Program-made: the position numbers and the translations under genes
Shown: positions 9,149-19,598 of the stretch, one piece after another
How the letters are laid out: every line of letters begins with the position of its first letter
Position numbering within the stretch: position 1 is the first letter of the stretch
Notes under the pieces: model-generated
What the model saw: the letters and a program-made list of their open reading frames with translations, nothing else
What the model was told of the DNA's origin: nothing
Database searches by the model: none
DNA from: Haliscomenobacter sp.
GTDB taxonomy: Bacteria; Bacteroidota; Bacteroidia; Chitinophagales; Saprospiraceae
Reading direction: 5' to 3'
Assembly (NCBI RefSeq): GCF_016718685.1
Contig: NZ_JADKCX010000053.1
Coordinates: forward strand, 1 to 50,336
DNA length: 50,336 nt

Positions 9149-12100
9149 TATTTCTTCACCATCTTCCGCGTTGCCGAATACTTCGCACTTCTAAACGAAT
9201 AATACAACACCCCACTCGGCAAATCGTAATTGTCCAAATCCAGCTGGTTCAGCCCCTGCCCAAAGTTCCCTTTGATTTCCTGAATCAGGCGCCCTGCCGC
9301 ATCGTAAATCAAGAGTCTTCCTTCATCGGCTTCAGGCAGATAAAACTGGATGACCGTCGTTTCCTGGAATGGATTGGGAATGTTTTGGTACAGCTCAAAT
9401 GCTGGCGTTTGCACTTCTTTTTCGTTAAAACGGAATTGAATAGGCTGTCGTTCTTCGTCAAAACCATAAGCTTCGATGGCCATGCGGCGCTCGCTGAGCC
9501 TCAAAATCTCACTGAGCTTGCCCGCACTACGCGCCCGGAATACCAGGGTAAACAGCAGTGCATCCGGGTTCAATTGGGCACGATCGGTGTACCAGTTGGT
9601 CGTGAGGAGCCCTTCTTCCCGAAATACCCCGAAGTTTTCGGCTTTGGCCAAACCATACTGAATATCCATCAATTCCACCACTTTGTTTTCGTAGCTCAAG
9701 CCAAATTGGTAGCCCTGGATTGTTGCCAGGTCTTTGACCCGGAAGGCCACCGCATAGTCTTGACCGGCCTGTAATTGTTGGTCTTCCAACTCCAGCCACA
9801 GGGGATCATTGCCGGTGCGTATCTCTGGTTCTTGCAAACCCAAGTTAGCCGAACCATTGACATCCCCAATTTTTACCGCGATGAAGTTGGAACTGAGCTT
9901 TTGCCCAACCAGGTCATTGATGCTGAAACTTTCGGGGAAGGTTTGCAACCAGGGGTTGCTGGGGTCAGGAAAGCGGTAATTGGCATCTATAAAACGCCAA
10001 CTGCTGTTGTTTTTGAAGGCTGGATCGAGATTCAAAATCAGTTTTTGAATCGAAATCATGTCCAAAGTGGTGATGGCTTTAGATGCATTGGCATCAGCGG
10101 CAATCAATTTATACGGAGAGACCAGGGGCGTCATGTTCAAAATGTGCTTGCGGATCAAGATCAAATCGAAGGTCGTAACGCCATTAACGTGATCGCTATT
10201 CAAGCGGGGTGTAAGGGTATAATCCTTTCCTTCCACCAGATTATTGAATGCAAAATTGCCTGTTGCACTCGTCTTGGTCGTATTGGAAGCCTGTCCACTC
10301 AAGGTAATTTCCACATTGGGCAAACCCTGATTCATTTCGGTTTTTACCAATCCCCCCAAGGCACCTTGCGGAATGGGAACACAGATGTCTCCGTTGTTTT
10401 GGACATTGATAAAATTGAGGCAAAAATCGAAGTTCGGCCCACCCAAACGACCGTCGGGTTGAACGGACAGCGGGTTGTTGGCGCTATCCCAAGCATACAC
10501 CTCCACAAAGACCGTGCCTTCATCGGTACAAGTAAGGATCAAACTGTCCTGATTGATGTTGGGTACAAAACCTTCCCGATTGATGGAATACCGAACCGGA
10601 CCGGAGCAATCCTGGCTTGGACTGGCAATAAAATCAGGTGCTTTCACTACGGCATAGGCCAGGTCCTCTTTGCCATCGCCATTGATGTCGCGTGCAGGGT
10701 TCAGCGCCTGAAGGGTAACCGTAATGCCACTTCTACAAATGGGGCGAAGGTGCTTTGCAATCCACAACCCGGAAGGGCAAAACGCGTATTCCTGCATTGC
10801 CACAGGCATCCCTAACTTCCACCAAAAAGCATGATTTCCCAAGGGATAAGTCCCTTTGATCCGATAACTGGGGTAAGCCCCCTGAATTTCAGTTGCGGCC
10901 AATTGCCGATCAATGACGCCATCGTTATTTTGGTCAAACCCGGCTTTTACTTGCAAACTGCCTGGCGTGCAGTTTTCACTTGCCGTAAAAAGCAGGTCTA
11001 CAGCACCATCACAGGTGGTACTGTTGTTGCTGCAAAAAGGCGCGGGTTGGGTGTAGGTGATGACTGGTTTAACGGTATCAATGACCGTAATGTGCTGGGT
11101 GTATTGCCAAAATCCCCGCGATTTCCAGGCTGGATTGATGTCGCTGCTGCTCCAGTGGCCCATTGGGTTGCCCAGGTCATCACATGTGCGGCCCCGTTCA
11201 TTGTTGCGGGGAATACGTTGGTCTCCCGGTTGTCCTTGTCCAGGTAGGTCACGCCATTGGGGCGCACCATCAACCAAAGGTTTTCATCGCCTGGGAGCCA
11301 AGTCACAATCCATATCCCGACTCAAGATGATCGGTCCCGAAATGTCGTCGTATTCACAAAGATTGATGATCTGATAGGTGCGGAAAATTTGGTAACAACC
11401 GCCCCCAGGTATGGTAAACTGCTTGTCTTCTACATTGATCGCCAAGACATCACAAGCAATTTCGTTCAGAAGAAGCGTATCCTTTGGGGGAACACCGCAG
11501 TAGCTCACCACGTCTTTAGGGAACTTGATTTCATAATTGTGTACCGGGTTAACGGTAATCACCTGTTCACATATGCCCGCAGACAGGTTGCCTGCGGCAT
11601 CAATTGCCCGGAATCTCCGGGTGACGTTGCCAATTTTGCAGTTGTTGAGGTTTACAATGGGTTCCAATTCCTCCCAGGTCACTTCGCAATTGTCTTCCAC
11701 GGTAGGTAGCCCAAAGTTGCGTTGCAAAACGGCCAGTTCAGTGATGTCCAATCCAGCGGGAATGTCCGTACACTTGATGGTCCGATCTGCAGGAGGGGTA
11801 CATATCGGAGCAAGTTTATCATCTACCTGTAAGCGGGTAATACAAGAATTGGTATTGCCAAATCGATCGGAACCACGAAGTTCCACCGTGGCCAATTTAC
11901 CTACATCGCAACAGCTCAGATCAACAAAACTGCCCCAGGGGCTATAGCCAGCTACACCATCAGGTGCACATTCAGCCGGGATCAAACGCCGCACTTCCAA
12001 TTTGAGGTCGGTATTGTCACAATTGTCGCGGCTACTTTTGTTGACATCGGCAGTGGTGATTCTGGCCGCGCCGCCTCCCCCCAGCGAAACTACAAAGTCA

Positions 12101-15100
12101 CTGTTGCAAATCATGGTGGGTGCAATGCGATCCAGCACTTTAAAAGCAACCGTATCAATGGTTTCCTGGTTGCAAATGTCCCTTACTTTGAAAATAAAAT
12201 AGTGCGTACCCAAGGGTACATTTTGTAACTGACCATTGACAATGGGTAGATCCAGCTTGACCCAAATAATACGACCTGTAGGGAAGCCAGCAATGGTTTC
12301 CGGCTGCCAGGAATAGATTTCTGTGGTCACGGTTGTACTGGAACAATCCTTAATTTTGGGGCTGGGTAACGCAAAAGCCGCGAAACAATTGAAAGGAGCC
12401 ACGCCATAGCGCAGGGTATCATCGATGATCCCATTGCGATCCAGATCCAGTTCAGGATGACCAACAATCGGCGCATCAAAATCACCAACTTCAATGTACT
12501 GGCGTTTTTCCAGGACACGGCTAGCATCGCACCAATCTTTAATTTTCCATTCCCGGATCAAGGCATATCGGCTTCCACACACACTTACCCTCAGGTCACT
12601 GTACGTTGCGGAGTAATTGCAGGTATTGGCGGTGTTGTCGAGGTAGACTTTTTTGCCAAATCCATTGATGAACCAGGGTGCCGGCACACCTGCATGGCAG
12701 GTTCCCTGAGCATCGATTGGCAAAGCGGCTTGTTCACAGTTGGTTTTGACCAAGGTATCTTTGGGAAAAAAATGGTCGCAGGCCGGCGGAAGAAAAATTG
12801 CTGCACACAGGTTGAGGCATTGCCAAATTTATCCTTAACCGTAAAAGTCCGGATGATCCCCCTGGCAATACGCTGGGATGACAATTGGCAAAATTAAAGA
12901 TCGCATCGCTGAACGTGATGGTCGTACCCCCGCAGTTGTCCTCCACCACTGGTCTTCCCATGAAGTTGCGGAAAGTAGGGTCAATGGTTTTGACATTGTT
13001 AAAAATGGAGTCAAAATCGGTGCAGACCAGCCCGGCGGTCATATCTGTTGGACAGGAAATGATCTGCGGCCCTGAAATATCACGCAGTACAATGTTGACA
13101 TTACAGGAAATGATACCCGGAGTGGGGCGAAAACGGATAAAACCCGATAAGGTTTTGCCAGCAAAAGACGCGGGAACCGGATTGGGTACCAAAGTGCCAT
13201 TGTAGTTCAGAATCACTTCAAAATCGTCGTAACAAGCAAATGTGTTGACCATCAACATATCGGGAGTGATCAAAATTTCACAAGCAGAGTTGACATTGAT
13301 GCTGAGATCGGAGAAACAGGAAAATATGGGTTGTGTATTGATCACCACCACTTGTTTGGTCAAGGTGCTGGTACAGCCTACGTCTTTGGGGGCTAACTTT
13401 CCGGCCGGATTTCCGGCATCAAAGGTGTAGCTGACCTGATGGGTACCCGTCCCCAGGGTTTTGGGGTTAAATACAGTTGCGGCCTGCCCATTGATGGTAA
13501 AAGTACCATTGCCCTGTACCCCAGAACCTCGATGCTGGAATCGTGTTTAAATCGTACTTCTCTAAACAGTGTACCTGCTGCATAAGGATTAAGGTTAAGG
13601 GTGTCGCGCAGGCTGGTGCTTTTTACCCGCCAAATTTGGTTCGGCAAAGCTGGACCAATCACAATTTCTTCATCAAAAGCGCCATTGCCCCGACAAGAAC
13701 AAGGATCGCCAATTTTGGGCCCCTTGGCGTTGCTAATCACGGGCGTACCACACGCAGAACCTGCCATGATGCCGACAACCACCGTTGTTTGGGCACTGTT
13801 GCCCGAAGCATCCTTCAACGTAACAGTTATTCGATGAAAACCTACATCTGCACAGTTGAAATCAGTACGACTGAGGCTATACTTAACAATCGCACAATTG
13901 TCATAGCTGCCTGCATCAACCGCAGAGGAATCGATGCGCAAGGTGCCGTTTTCTCCAAGGGGAAGCAGCACAGTATCCACACAAACGGGTACTGGAGGCA
14001 ACACATCTTTAACGGTCACATCCACCGTACAGGTTTGTTTGTGGCCACTTGCATCTTCAATGGTCCATACTATGGTGGTAAGGCCAATCGGGAAATTTGC
14101 CCCACGTAAAGTCGTGTCACTGGGCGCGGAAGTATAATTGTGGTAAACGCGCTGAATGCCACAATTGTCACTGCGTTTAGTTGGATTAAGCCGTCGGTTC
14201 GTTACCGTGTAAGCGCAATCTTGATCTCCATCATCATTGGAATTGACCATTAAATCAGCGGGACATTGGAAAGTAGGGGAGAAGGTGTCCAGCACAATTA
14301 CCGCCGCCAGGCACGAGGCTGTATTTTTTTCTTCATCGTATACAGTGAAGGTTACCAGGTTTTCTCCAATGTTTTCACAAGTAAAATTTGTTTTGTCCAG
14401 CGCCAGGCTATCCACAATACAATTGTCCGAACTACCATTGTCAATTTGTGCTGGGTTGATGCTGACTTTACCATTCGCGTCGAGGTATACGGTGATGTTT
14501 TGGCAACGGGCATCTGGTTTTACCTGATCCACCACGGTAATTAGTGTAGTGCAACTATCGGAATTTCCGGCTGCATCGGTAGCATAAAGGGTGACCATCG
14601 CCTGCCCTCGATCTGCACAAAAAAACCGATCCCGGCTCAATCGGTAAGTCAAAGGACCACAATTGTCCGTACTGCCTGCATTGATTAACGTGGGCACCAA
14701 TACGCCCTGGCCATCGGATCCCAAAAAAATGGTGGTCGTCCTGCACAATACCGTAGGTTTGATGGTGTCGCGTACGGTAACAATCGCGCTACAGGTTTGT
14801 TGATTGCCACTGCGATCGGTGACCGACATCAGTAAAGATTTTTCACCCAAATCTGTCACCGTGGCGGTACACAGACTGAGGTTGTCGCTAGAATCCCGCA
14901 CCGTCAGAATAACGACGTTTTCACCAATATTTGCACAAGTAAAACGATTGGGACTTACTTCCAGGCTTTTAAATGCGCCACAATTATCACTACTGCCAAA
15001 ATTGAGGGAGTCAGCATGCAAAATGGCAATTCCGTTGGCATTCAAGTACACCTTTACATTACGGCAGCTTACGGTAGGTCGAATGGTATCTACTACCGTG

Positions 15101-15738
15101 ACTTCAAAATTACAGGTCCGGGCATTGCCAGAACTGTCTCTTACTTCCAAACTGACCATATTGACGCCAATATCGTTGCAAGAAAACCGATCCTTGCTGA
15201 GCAGACGACGCTGACTGAGCAAACAATTGTCCGTACTTTGATCTACTTGTGCCGGGTCGAGTACTGCTTGCCCATTGGCGTCGAGATAAAGGGTGATGTT
15301 GCCGCAGAGTGCATCGGGGGGCGTAGAATCCTGGAGCAACAGCACCAAAGAATCACTCAATGCAAAACAACCAGTACCGGAAAGTCGAACCCGATTTACC
15401 GTACTGTCCACACTTGGTGGATATTGAGCATTGTTGTTTTGGTCAAAATTGTAAACATATACGAAGTACTTCCCAGTACTTCTCGGGCCGATTTTTCCAG
15501 AAGAACTGGCTTTGGCTAAAAAAACACGGTTGGTATCGGTAAGCCAATATTCGGTGACATAACCAGGTCCCGCAAAGGCTCCCGTTGCACTGATTTGCAC
15601 AGAATCATAAGGACATGTGAGCAAGGTTGGAGATGAAAAGTTACCGACCGACGCCAAACAACTCTGCGCTGCTAGTTCTGCTGGCCCACAAAATATATAA
15701 ATCGCCCATATGGCTATGGTACGTATAGTTCCTCTCAT
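9148..15738 (-). CDS. Giant secreted T9SS protein with HYR/Ig-like repeats, dockerin-like segment and type A sorting domain (frameshifted)
   Basis: Secreted surface protein of about 2,200 residues if the frame is repaired. It opens with a signal peptide ending ELAAQ. From about residue 138 come roughly 80-residue repeats of the form DTxxPTxxCxNxxxYLDANG, SSDNC, FTCxxIGxNxVxLTVxDxxGNxxTC, then HYR-like units. A later segment (NSDHVNGVTTFDLILIRKHIL, then ADANASKAITTLDMISIQKLIL) looks like a dockerin-type Ca-binding pair. The end (ELYQNIPNPFQETTVIQFYLP to ATRKMVKK) is a T9SS type A C-terminal sorting domain. Breaks lie near 13522, 12860 (C run on plus), 12778, and as compensating pairs near 11303/11212 and 10822/10742. 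Pieces are 13393-15738, 12734-13363, 11284-12753 and 9148-11277. Likely adhesin or extracellular matrix protein. Confidence 0.85.
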
Positions 15739-15854
15739 GGTGAATTGGTATGTTAAAAAGCCTCAAAAAACACACAAATAGAGCTGAATGATTGATTCCC
15801 GGGGAGCCGTACAACGCGTAAAAAAAGAAGGGGATTACCGCTGCTTGTTCAAAT

Positions 15855-16034
15855 ATGCATGGTCATGACCTAAACCGTCTTTTTTTGAAAAGCTTGGTGC
15901 TGCCGCGTAAAGCCTTGGTGGCTGGAATCCAAAGTAGATTGGATAAAAGTTGGGGCAAAGCGCTGACGAAAAGAAACGCATGGAATGCCCAAATCGGTTG
16001 TTGGGTAAAACTTGTTGCATGGGACTATGTATAA
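15855..16034 (+). CDS. Possible small basic protein (59 aa)
   Basis: ATG-initiated frame of 59 codons in an otherwise empty intergenic region. The product is basic and Trp-rich (opens MHGHDLNRLFLKSLVLPRKA, ends KLVAWDYV), with no signal peptide, membrane segment or motif that I recognise. There is no strong ribosome-binding site, but Bacteroidota genes often lack one. It could equally be chance. Confidence 0.2.
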   Translation: MHGHDLNRLFLKSLVLPRKALVAGIQSRLDKSWGKALTKRNAWNAQIGCWVKLVAWDYV

Positions 16035-16123
16035 AGTGATCAAAATAATGTTGCAATGATAACGCATGAGGATGATAAAATGTGTACTAAGGGAGTCAAA
16101 ATTGGTAAAATAGTCGGTTATGG

Positions 16124-16227
16124 TAAGTTTTAGGTTTTAGGTTTTACGTTTTAGGTTACGGTCGCTGAGCGAAGTCGAAGCACCGGAACCTAAAACGTAA
16201 AACCTAAAACTTTAAACGTAAAACTTA
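16124..16227. repeat. Long inverted repeat with TTTTAGG-type arms and GAGCGAAGTCGA core
   Basis: Left arm 16124-16157 is built of short direct repeats (TTTTAGG, TTTTAGG, TTTTACG, TTTTAGG); right arm 16187-16227 is the complement. The centre carries GTCGCTGAGCGAAGTCGAAG, shared with the dyads at 33861-33973 (opposite orientation) and, more distantly, 29146-29212. Confidence 0.75.
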
Positions 16228-16261
16228 AATCGTTCTGCCATTTTGACACCGCCCCCCACAT

Positions 16262-16277
16262 TGGCACGACATGTGCT
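16262..16277 (+). promoter_or_regulatory. Candidate sigma-54 (RpoN) promoter of groESL
   Basis: TGGCACG, four bases, GTGCT: this fits the -24/-12 consensus TGGCACG-N4-TTGCW with one mismatch, and the GG (16263-16264) and GC (16275-16276) doublets are exactly 12 bases apart. Transcription would start near 16288, about 47 bases before the groES ATG. The same bases also form an imperfect dyad, TTGGCAC-N5-GTGCTAA, so a repressor operator is an alternative; spacing differs from the CIRCE operator. No enhancer site recognised. Confidence 0.5.
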
Positions 16278-16334
16278 AAGAGAAAGGCGTTGAATCAACC
16301 TAATATTTTACAATTCTTTACTAATATTCTGATT

Positions 16335-16598
16335 ATGAAGCCTATCAACGATCGAGTTGTAGTTAAACCCGCTCCGGCTGAAGAGAAAACCAAAGGTGGT
16401 ATCATCATTCCTGACACTGCCAAAGAAAAGCCGCAGCGCGGCGAAGTCGTGGCAGTTGGCCCAGGTAAAGACGGTAATTTGATGACCGTAACCGTCGGCG
16501 ACATTGTACTCTACGGCAAATATGCTGGCCAAGAGCTCAATTTCGAAGGCCAGGACTATTTGATCATGCGTGAAGATGACATTTTGGTTGTTCTGTAA
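16335..16598 (+). CDS. groS: Co-chaperonin GroES (Hsp10)
   Basis: Heptameric lid of the GroEL chaperonin in the cytoplasm. The start at 16335 gives the canonical opening MKPINDRVVVKPAPAEEKTK; the open frame upstream has no conservation. Length is 87 residues, slightly short of the usual 92-97 but complete. The mobile loop (EEKTKGGIIIPDTAKEKPQ), the roof loop region (VGPGKDGN) and the C-terminal YLIMREDDILVVL are all present. It lies 94 bases before groEL, as in standard groESL operons, and behind a candidate sigma-54 promoter. Confidence 0.97.
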   Translation: MKPINDRVVVKPAPAEEKTKGGIIIPDTAKEKPQRGEVVAVGPGKDGNLMTVTVGDIVLYGKYAGQELNFEGQDYLIMREDDILVVL

Positions 16599-16692
16599 CG
16601 CCGACTGACACTTAGTCAATTTGGTCATTGACGCATGACATTGCGTCTCTCTTCAACATTACCTTTTTCGACAATTTAAACTCAAAAGCAAT

Positions 16693-18324
16693 ATGGCTAA
16701 GGAAATTAGCTTTAATCGCGATGCACGCGAAAAATTGCGTGCAGGTGTAGATGCCCTGGCTAATGCCGTAAAGGTAACCCTCGGACCTAAAGGCCGTAAC
16801 GTGGTTATTCAAAAGAGCTTCGGTGCCCCCCAAATTACCAAGGACGGTGTAACTGTAGCCAAAGAAATTGAACTGGAAGACGCTGTTGAAAACATGGGCG
16901 CCCAGATGGTGAAAGAAGTTGCCTCCAAAACTGCCGATATCGCCGGTGATGGTACGACTACTGCCACAGTATTGGCTCAAGCCATGATCAACGCTGGTTT
17001 GAAAAACGTTGCCGCTGGTGCCAATCCAATGGACCTCAAGCGCGGGATGGATAAAGCTGTTCGTAAAGTGGTGGAAAACCTCAAAGAACAGTCTGAACAA
17101 ATCGGGGAGGATTTTGACAAAATCCAACAAGTAGCTGCTATCTCTGCCAACAACGACGAAGAAATTGGTGCCCTGATCGCTGATGCGATGAAGCGCGTTA
17201 CCAAAGATGGCGTTATTACTGTAGAAGAAGCCAAAGGTACCGATACTTATGTAGATGAAGTATTGGGTATGCAATTTGACCGTGGTTACCTCTCGCCTTA
17301 CTTCGTGACCAACACAGAAGACATGACTGCGGAGTACGAAAATCCGTACATCCTGATCACTGACCGCAAAATTTCCAACATGGCCGACATCGTGCCCGTT
17401 TTGGAAAAAGTAGTAGGCAGTGGCCGTTCACTCCTCATCATTGCTGAAGACATCGAAAGCCAGGCTTTGGGCGTATTGGTGGTCAACCGCCTGCGTGCCA
17501 ACCTGAAAATTGTTGCCGTAAAAGCTCCTGGATTCGGCGATCGCCGCAAAGCCATGTTGGAAGACATCGCTGTGCTGACTGGTGGTACCGTGATTTCGGA
17601 AGAAAAAGGCTACAAGCTTGAAAACGCTGGCCTTGAGCATTTGGGGAATGCTGAAAAGATTCAAGTTGACAAAGACAACACCACCATCATCAATGGAAAA
17701 GGTGACGAAGAACTGATCAACTCCAGAATCACTCAGATCAAACAACAAATTGGCACCACTACTTCTGACTACGACCGCGAAAAACTGCAAGAACGTCTGG
17801 CAAAATTGTCAGGTGGAGTTGCGGTACTTTATGTAGGTGCGCCTACTGAAGTAGAAATGAAGGAGAAAAAAGACCGCGTTGATGATGCACTGCATGCAAC
17901 ACGTGCAGCCATCGAAGAAGGCATCGTTGCTGGCGGTGGTGTAGCACTGGTTCGCGCCATCAAGGTGTTGACCAATGCCAAAGGTACCAACGAAGACGAA
18001 ACCATCGGGATGGCCATTGTGAAGAAGGCGCTTGAAGCTCCTCTCCGCATCATTGCTGAAAACGCGGGTATCGAAGGTTCCGTAGTCCTACAAAGAGTAT
18101 CCAACTCGAAAGACGCAATGGGTTACAACGCCCGTACCGACAAATACGAAGACTTGAAAAAAGCTGGTGTAATTGACCCAACCAAGGTTACCCGCATCGC
18201 TTTGGAAAATGCTTCTTCGATCGCTGGAATGGTGCTTACTACTGAATGTGTAGTGAGTGACAAGCCAGAAAAGGATGCACCAATGCCTCCAATGGGTGGC
18301 GGCGGTATGCCAGGCATGATGTAA
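16693..18324 (+). CDS. groL: Chaperonin GroEL (Hsp60)
   Basis: ATP-driven tetradecameric folding chamber. It is 543 residues, full length, uninterrupted. Visible landmarks: AKEISFNRDAREKL opening, the nucleotide-binding GDGTTTATVLAQ (catalytic Asp in this segment), the apical domain segment with LLIIAEDIESQALGVLVVN and KAPGFGDRRKAML, the VGAPTEVEMKEKKDRVDDA hinge and the GGMPGMM tail. Second gene of the groESL operon and followed by an intrinsic terminator. No frame errors, in contrast with many genes in the window. Confidence 0.99.
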   Translation: MAKEISFNRDAREKLRAGVDALANAVKVTLGPKGRNVVIQKSFGAPQITKDGVTVAKEIELEDAVENMGAQMVKEVASKTADIAGDGTTTATVLAQAMINAGLKNVAAGANPMDLKRGMDKAVRKVVENLKEQSEQIGEDFDKIQQVAAISANNDEEIGALIADAMKRVTKDGVITVEEAKGTDTYVDEVLGMQFDRGYLSPYFVTNTEDMTAEYENPYILITDRKISNMADIVPVLEKVVGSGRSLLIIAEDIESQALGVLVVNRLRANLKIVAVKAPGFGDRRKAMLEDIAVLTGGTVISEEKGYKLENAGLEHLGNAEKIQVDKDNTTIINGKGDEELINSRITQIKQQIGTTTSDYDREKLQERLAKLSGGVAVLYVGAPTEVEMKEKKDRVDDALHATRAAIEEGIVAGGGVALVRAIKVLTNAKGTNEDETIGMAIVKKALEAPLRIIAENAGIEGSVVLQRVSNSKDAMGYNARTDKYEDLKKAGVIDPTKVTRIALENASSIAGMVLTTECVVSDKPEKDAPMPPMGGGGMPGMM

Positions 18325-18360
18325 TCATGCGGGGAATACACACATCGCTATAGAGATCCT

Positions 18361-18399
18361 CAAGGGAGTTGGTGTTCGCACTGGCTCCCTTGTTTTTTG
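18361..18399 (+). terminator. Intrinsic terminator of groESL
   Basis: A 14-base-pair stem including three G-U pairs (CAAGGGAGTTGGTG, loop TTCG, CACTGGCTCCCTTG at 18361-18392) is followed by TTTTTTGTTTT. The four-base UUCG loop and the U tract make this a textbook Rho-independent terminator. Confidence 0.9.
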
Positions 18400-18417
18400 T
18401 TTTAAAATACAATTTTA

Positions 18418-18448
18418 TTGATTTTTTAAAATAAATAATGTAGATTTA
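18418..18448 (+). promoter_or_regulatory. Candidate Bacteroidota promoter of ankyrin gene
   Basis: TTG at 18418-18420, 20 bases, then TAGATTTA at 18441-18448, close to the TAnnTTTG -7 element. The start of transcription would be near 18455, 18 bases before the ATG at 18473. Confidence 0.4.
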
Positions 18449-18472
18449 AAAGAAATTAATCAATCACTCAAA

Positions 18473-19216
18473 ATGGACGCGCTCAACAAATTGATTGTAG
18501 ACATTGAACTTCACCATGTGGAAGGGATCCAACAGGCTTTCAGCCATGGTATTGATCCCAATAGTACCTACAACCATGAACCGTTGATTTACGAATTGTG
18601 CAGCGAATACACCCGCGGCCCTCGCTTTAAGGATTGTGTAAAAGCCTTTGTGGATGCAGGATTGAAATTTGATGATTCGGCATTATTGGCGGTGCTGTTG
18701 AATGATGCTGCACAACTTGAGCACCTCGTCAAAGGTGACCCCTCGCTCGCATCCAAAACCTATTCCATGCGGTGTGCCTACACGCCACTACACGAAGCAA
18801 GCCTATTGCACATTTGTGCGGAGTTCAACCACCTTGCTTGTGCCCAGGTTTTGGTCCAATATGGGGCTAAGGTCGATGCGAAAGCAGGTGTGGATGAACA
18901 TGGTTTTGGTGGCCAAACGCCCATTTTTCACACCGTCAATCAAAATAACCACCAGTCCAGCGAAATGCTCGATTTTTTACTGATACACGCCGCTGATTTA
19001 CATGTTCAAGTCAAAGGACTGTTGTGGGGAAAAGGTTACCCCTGGGAAACGTTTATCCCTGCGGTGAACCCGATCAGTTATGCGATGATGGGGTTGTTGC
19101 CACAGATGCATCGGGATGAAATGACCATAGCCAGCGTGGTTGGCAAATTGATGAAGGCAGCGTATGGAATTGAGTATGTGGCAGGGAATGTGCCGAATCG
19201 ATATTTGTTGGGCTGA
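18473..19216 (+). CDS. Ankyrin repeat protein
   Basis: Cytoplasmic protein of 247 residues without signal peptide or membrane segment. Ankyrin-type helix pairs are visible across the protein: HHVEGIQQAFSHGIDPNS near the N-terminus, then DCVKAFVDAGLKFDDSALL, NDAAQLEHLV, and the best-formed repeats TPLHEASLLHICAEFNHLACAQVLVQYGAKVDAK and TPIFHTVNQNNHQSSEMLDFLLIHAADL. These mediate protein binding; partner unknown. The gene stands alone with its own promoter after the groESL terminator and is followed by an insertion-element remnant. Confidence 0.8.
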   Translation: MDALNKLIVDIELHHVEGIQQAFSHGIDPNSTYNHEPLIYELCSEYTRGPRFKDCVKAFVDAGLKFDDSALLAVLLNDAAQLEHLVKGDPSLASKTYSMRCAYTPLHEASLLHICAEFNHLACAQVLVQYGAKVDAKAGVDEHGFGGQTPIFHTVNQNNHQSSEMLDFLLIHAADLHVQVKGLLWGKGYPWETFIPAVNPISYAMMGLLPQMHRDEMTIASVVGKLMKAAYGIEYVAGNVPNRYLLG

Positions 19217-19269
19217 GGAAAGGGCAATTTTTTGCGAAAAAAACCCTGCAAGTTCCGAACAGAACCCTA

Positions 19270-19335
19270 CGACTTCGGAGAAGTCGAACGTTTTGGAAAT
19301 ATGTTATTGCGCGTTGTTCCGACCTCGGAGAGGTC
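19270..19335. repeat. Two short hairpins with identical GGA loops
   Basis: CGACTTC-GGA-GAAGTCG (19270-19286) and GACCTC-GGA-GAGGTC (19321-19335) are perfect hairpins 34 bases apart, immediately upstream of a truncated IS200-like transposase. Terminal hairpins of this kind are recognised by single-strand transposases of the IS200/REP-associated family, so these may be end or REP sites. Confidence 0.6.
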
Positions 19336-19362
19336 CTGATACTTCACATTAAACCAACAATC

Positions 19363-19598
19363 ATGGCTGATGTATTTTCTCAACTTTATATTCAAACATT
19401 TTTGCAGTAAACAAACGCCAAGCATTAATTCATCCAACCTGGGAAGAAAAACTAAATGCTTACATTACTGGTATAGTCGAAAACAAAGGGCATAAATTGC
19501 TTGCTATTGGAGGAATGCCTGATCATATTCATCTGTTTATTTCGCGATGGAGACTGGCCGCATTTTTAAGTTCTGACCATCCAACGCTGAACACCTGA
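19363..19598 (+). pseudogene. Truncated IS200-like (Y1 HUH) transposase remnant
   Basis: Reading from the ATG at 19363 gives MADVFSQLYIQTF, then a frame break in the T run at 19399-19403, then AVNKRQALIHPTWEEKLNAY, GHKLLAIGGMPDHIHLFIS. This matches the N-terminal half of IS200-type transposases, with the HUH metal-binding pair (HIH in PDHIHLF). After LFIS the sequence departs from the family and stops at 19598; the C-terminal helix with the catalytic tyrosine is absent. Family members run about 150 residues, this one about 60, so it is non-functional even if the frame break is an error. Two GGA-loop hairpins precede it. Confidence 0.75.

Larger units (their letters stand above)
15739..16334. 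other. 596-base intergenic region between divergent T9SS protein gene and groES
   Basis: Holds the untranscribed upstream side of the minus-strand giant gene, a possible 59-codon reading frame (15855-16034), a long inverted repeat (16124-16227) and a sigma-54-like promoter (16262-16277). No RNA gene is recognisable. Confidence 0.6.

Noticed and set aside
9385..11709. Long plus-strand frames (for example 9775-10815) opposite the T9SS protein
   Set aside because: They are antisense shadows: the minus frame carries clear domains and a sorting tail, while the plus frames have no recognisable motifs.
16261..16279. CIRCE operator upstream of groES
   Set aside because: The dyad TTGGCAC-N5-GTGCTAA resembles CIRCE half-sites but spacing is 5 instead of 13 bases; the sigma-54 reading fits better.
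16612..17274. 220-codon minus-strand frame across the groEL start
   Set aside because: Antisense to conserved groEL; Phe/His-rich composition is typical of shadow frames.
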